From the NCBI GenBank assembly GCA_945872195.1, contig CAMBZO010000139.1:1-7015 (forward strand): DNA of 7,015 bases, given 5' to 3'. The notes beneath the pieces were generated by a model. The model was not told the DNA's origin and did not search any database. It worked only from the letters and a program-made list of their open reading frames with translations. Of this stretch, positions 5,421-7,015 are shown one piece after another (the first letter of the stretch is position 1; the number at the start of each line of letters is the position of its first letter). A program made the position numbers and the translations under genes. Origin of the DNA: Akkermansia muciniphila (GTDB lineage: Bacteria > Verrucomicrobiota > Verrucomicrobiia > Limisphaerales > SXTU01).

Positions 5421-7015
5421 ATGGTAAAGTCATTCCTCTGCATTGATTTCGGAGCCACGACCGTCAAGGTCGCGGAGTTCGAGCCGAATGAAACCGGCTC
5501 GCTGCGGCTCAAGAACTACGCGCTCCGGTCCATGGGGCAGTCGGGTTTCGCCGAGGAGCGGGAGGCGGTGGTGCTGGGCGCGCTGAAGGAAATCCTCACG
5601 GACGGGGTGCAGGGCGCGTTCAAGGCGCATCACATCAACGTCTGTGCGCCGGGTTTCATGGTCTTCTCCAAGTTCCTCAAACTGCCCGCTACCGACCCCG
5701 GTAAGGTGAGCCAGATCATCCAATACGAGGCCCAGCAGAACGTCCCATTCCCCTTGGAAGAAGTCGTTTGGGACTACCAAATCCTCGGCAGCGCGCCTAC
5801 CGGCGAGCTTGAAGTGCTGCTGGTGGCCATCAAGAACGAGGTGGTCGAAAGTTTTTTCCGAATCGGTGAGCAGGCGGGGTTGAACATGAAGTTGGTGGAC
5901 GTTTCGCCCGCCGCGCTGTGCAACGCCTACCGCTTCAACTACGGCGACGCCGAGGGTTGCGTCATGCTGTTGGACATCGGCGCGCGGAGCAGCAACCTCC
6001 TGTTCTTCGAGCAGGGCCGGGTCTATTCGCGCTCGATTAACATTGGCGCGAACTCGATCACGACGGACTTCGCCACCGAGGCGAAGATGAAGTGGGACGA
6101 TGCGGAGAAGTTGAAGATCGAGGAAGGCTTCGTCAGCCTCGGCGGGGCCTACGAGGAGCCGAGCAACCCCCATCAGGCACTTATCTCGAAGATCGCGCGG
6201 CAGGTGATGACTCGCCTGCACATCCAGATGAACCAGACGATCCAGTTTTACCGTGGCCAGCAGGGCGGGTCGGCCCCGACGAAGCTGTATCTCGCCGGCG
6301 GCGCGTCGCTCCTGCCTTATACCGCACAGTTCTTCGCTGAGAAGCTCACCGTGCCGGTGGATTACTTCAACCCCTTCCGCAACATCCAGATAGACCCGGC
6401 GATCAACCTCGAGGAGATGGCGAAAGTGGCGCACCAGTTCGGTGAGGTCGTCGGCCTGAGCATCCGCAACCTAGCCCAGTGCCCGGTGGAATTGAACTTG
6501 TTGCCGGCCAGCCATCGGAAGCAGCAGAACTTCAATGCGAAGCGGGTTTATTTCCTCGCCTCGGTGCTCTGCGTCCTTGTTACCCTGCTCGCCTTCGGCG
6601 GGTTCTTTGGCGCGATGGTGGGTCGCAAGCAGGACGCTCTGGTAGAGATCCAGAAGCAGATCGAGCCCCTTGAGCGCGACAGCCTAGCGCTGCAGAAGGC
6701 AAATAAGGAACTCAACGCGGCGAAAGAGCTTTCGGAGCAATACATTCAGCTGGTCGGCGCGCGCCCGCGGTGGGCCGAGCTGCTCTCAGGCATCCAGCAG
6801 GTCCTCGCGGCCGCGGCCACGAACCACGGCATCAAGCTCGCCACCGGAGCAGATGGTGATGGAGCAGGCGGCTCCAACGACGTGATCGCGGCTGTCTGGA
6901 TCGAGCATATGGAAATCAACGCCGGGGCTGGAGGGGCACCTGCCCGGCGCCCTGCCGACATGGCGATGGATTCTTTCGGTGGTGGTCCCCCTATAGCTCC
7001 TTTCGGTGGTGGTCC
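5421..7015 (+). CDS. pilM: PilM actin-like protein fused to a PilN-like region (type IV pilus platform; 3' end outside the window)
   Basis: The frame is open from ATG 5421 to the right edge (531 codons visible). Residues 1 to about 350 are PilM, the cytoplasmic actin-like ATPase of the type IV pilus inner-membrane platform: CIDFGATTVKVAEF (phosphate-1, 7-20), FLKLPA and QYEAQQNVPFPLEEVVWDYQ (101-120), LLDIGARSSN (phosphate-2, 183-192), and LYLAGGASLLP (adenosine motif, 289-299). Canonical PilM ends about there. Here the chain continues with VELNLLPASHRK (NLLP at 359-362), matching the cytoplasmic INLLP peptide of PilN, then a membrane helix (about 376-400), a coiled coil (about 402-445), and a PilN-like periplasmic start with W451 and AVWIEHMEI (491-499). 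A Gly/Pro-rich stretch with FGGGP repeats begins near 518. I read this as a PilM-PilN fusion. No strong Shine-Dalgarno sequence precedes the ATG. PilM is certain; the PilN part rests on motif order. Confidence 0.93.
   Translation, partial: MVKSFLCIDFGATTVKVAEFEPNETGSLRLKNYALRSMGQSGFAEEREAVVLGALKEILTDGVQGAFKAHHINVCAPGFMVFSKFLKLPATDPGKVSQIIQYEAQQNVPFPLEEVVWDYQILGSAPTGELEVLLVAIKNEVVESFFRIGEQAGLNMKLVDVSPAALCNAYRFNYGDAEGCVMLLDIGARSSNLLFFEQGRVYSRSINIGANSITTDFATEAKMKWDDAEKLKIEEGFVSLGGAYEEPSNPHQALISKIARQVMTRLHIQMNQTIQFYRGQQGGSAPTKLYLAGGASLLPYTAQFFAEKLTVPVDYFNPFRNIQIDPAINLEEMAKVAHQFGEVVGLSIRNLAQCPVELNLLPASHRKQQNFNAKRVYFLASVLCVLVTLLAFGGFFGAMVGRKQDALVEIQKQIEPLERDSLALQKANKELNAAKELSEQYIQLVGARPRWAELLSGIQQVLAAAATNHGIKLATGADGDGAGGSNDVIAAVWIEHMEINAGAGGAPARRPADMAMDSFGGGPPIAPFGGG
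6973..7015 (+). repeat. 27-bp-period direct repeat encoding FGGGP units
   Basis: CTTTCGGTGGTGGTCC occurs at 6973-6988 and again, identically, at 7000-7015, exactly 27 bp (nine codons) apart, so it keeps frame in the PilM-PilN gene and encodes FGGGP. The second copy reaches the window edge, so the total number is unknown. Confidence 0.8.

Noticed and set aside
5430..6434. Minus-strand open frame of 334 codons
   Set aside because: It lies wholly antisense to the PilM domain, whose motifs are clear, and its product is a low-complexity R/H/L/E-rich shadow typical of G+C-rich DNA.

Overview
The window is G+C-rich, gene-dense bacterial chromosome. It holds six protein genes, of which the first and last run off the edges. 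I see no rRNA, tRNA, CRISPR array, transposase or phage gene. The gene set suggests a Gram-negative bacterium with type IV pili: RecN, an orphan Soj-like ParA, a UXS-type UDP-glucuronate decarboxylase, and a PilM protein fused to a PilN-like region. Most starts lack a Shine-Dalgarno sequence, and short hexamer and heptamer repeats sit between genes. My best guess is Verrucomicrobiota (Pedosphaera/Limisphaera-like), but this is an impression from style and gene content, not proof.

Layout. Positions 1-1509 (+) encode the DNA-repair ATPase RecN without its N-terminal Walker A region. It converges on a PfkB-family sugar or nucleoside kinase at 1581-2483 (-), with a perfect 10-bp hairpin at 1540-1562 between the two. 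A 111-bp divergent gap (2484-2594) separates the kinase from parA at 2595-3389 (+), which has no parB beside it. The last codons and stop of parA lie in a GTTGAAA heptamer repeat. The intergenic segment after it (3390-3566) carries a striking inverted repeat built from TAATCC/GGATTA hexamers (3427-3501).

An unrecognised three-helix membrane protein (3567-4286, +) then sits 2 bp ahead of a UDP-glucuronate decarboxylase gene (4289-5260, +), so the two are probably co-transcribed and translationally coupled. After a 160-bp gap with a candidate promoter and a 7-bp inverted repeat, a long open frame starts at 5421 and runs through the right edge. It encodes a PilM actin-like domain followed in the same chain by a PilN-like NLLP motif, membrane helix, coiled coil and start of a periplasmic domain.

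How the genes work together. They are mostly independent housekeeping units: recombinational repair, a small-molecule kinase, chromosome or cargo partitioning, nucleotide-sugar synthesis for surface polysaccharide, and the inner-membrane platform of a type IV pilus or related secretion machine. The most notable points are the PilM-PilN fusion and the hexamer-built inverted repeat. I did not find a convincing new defence or mobile system.
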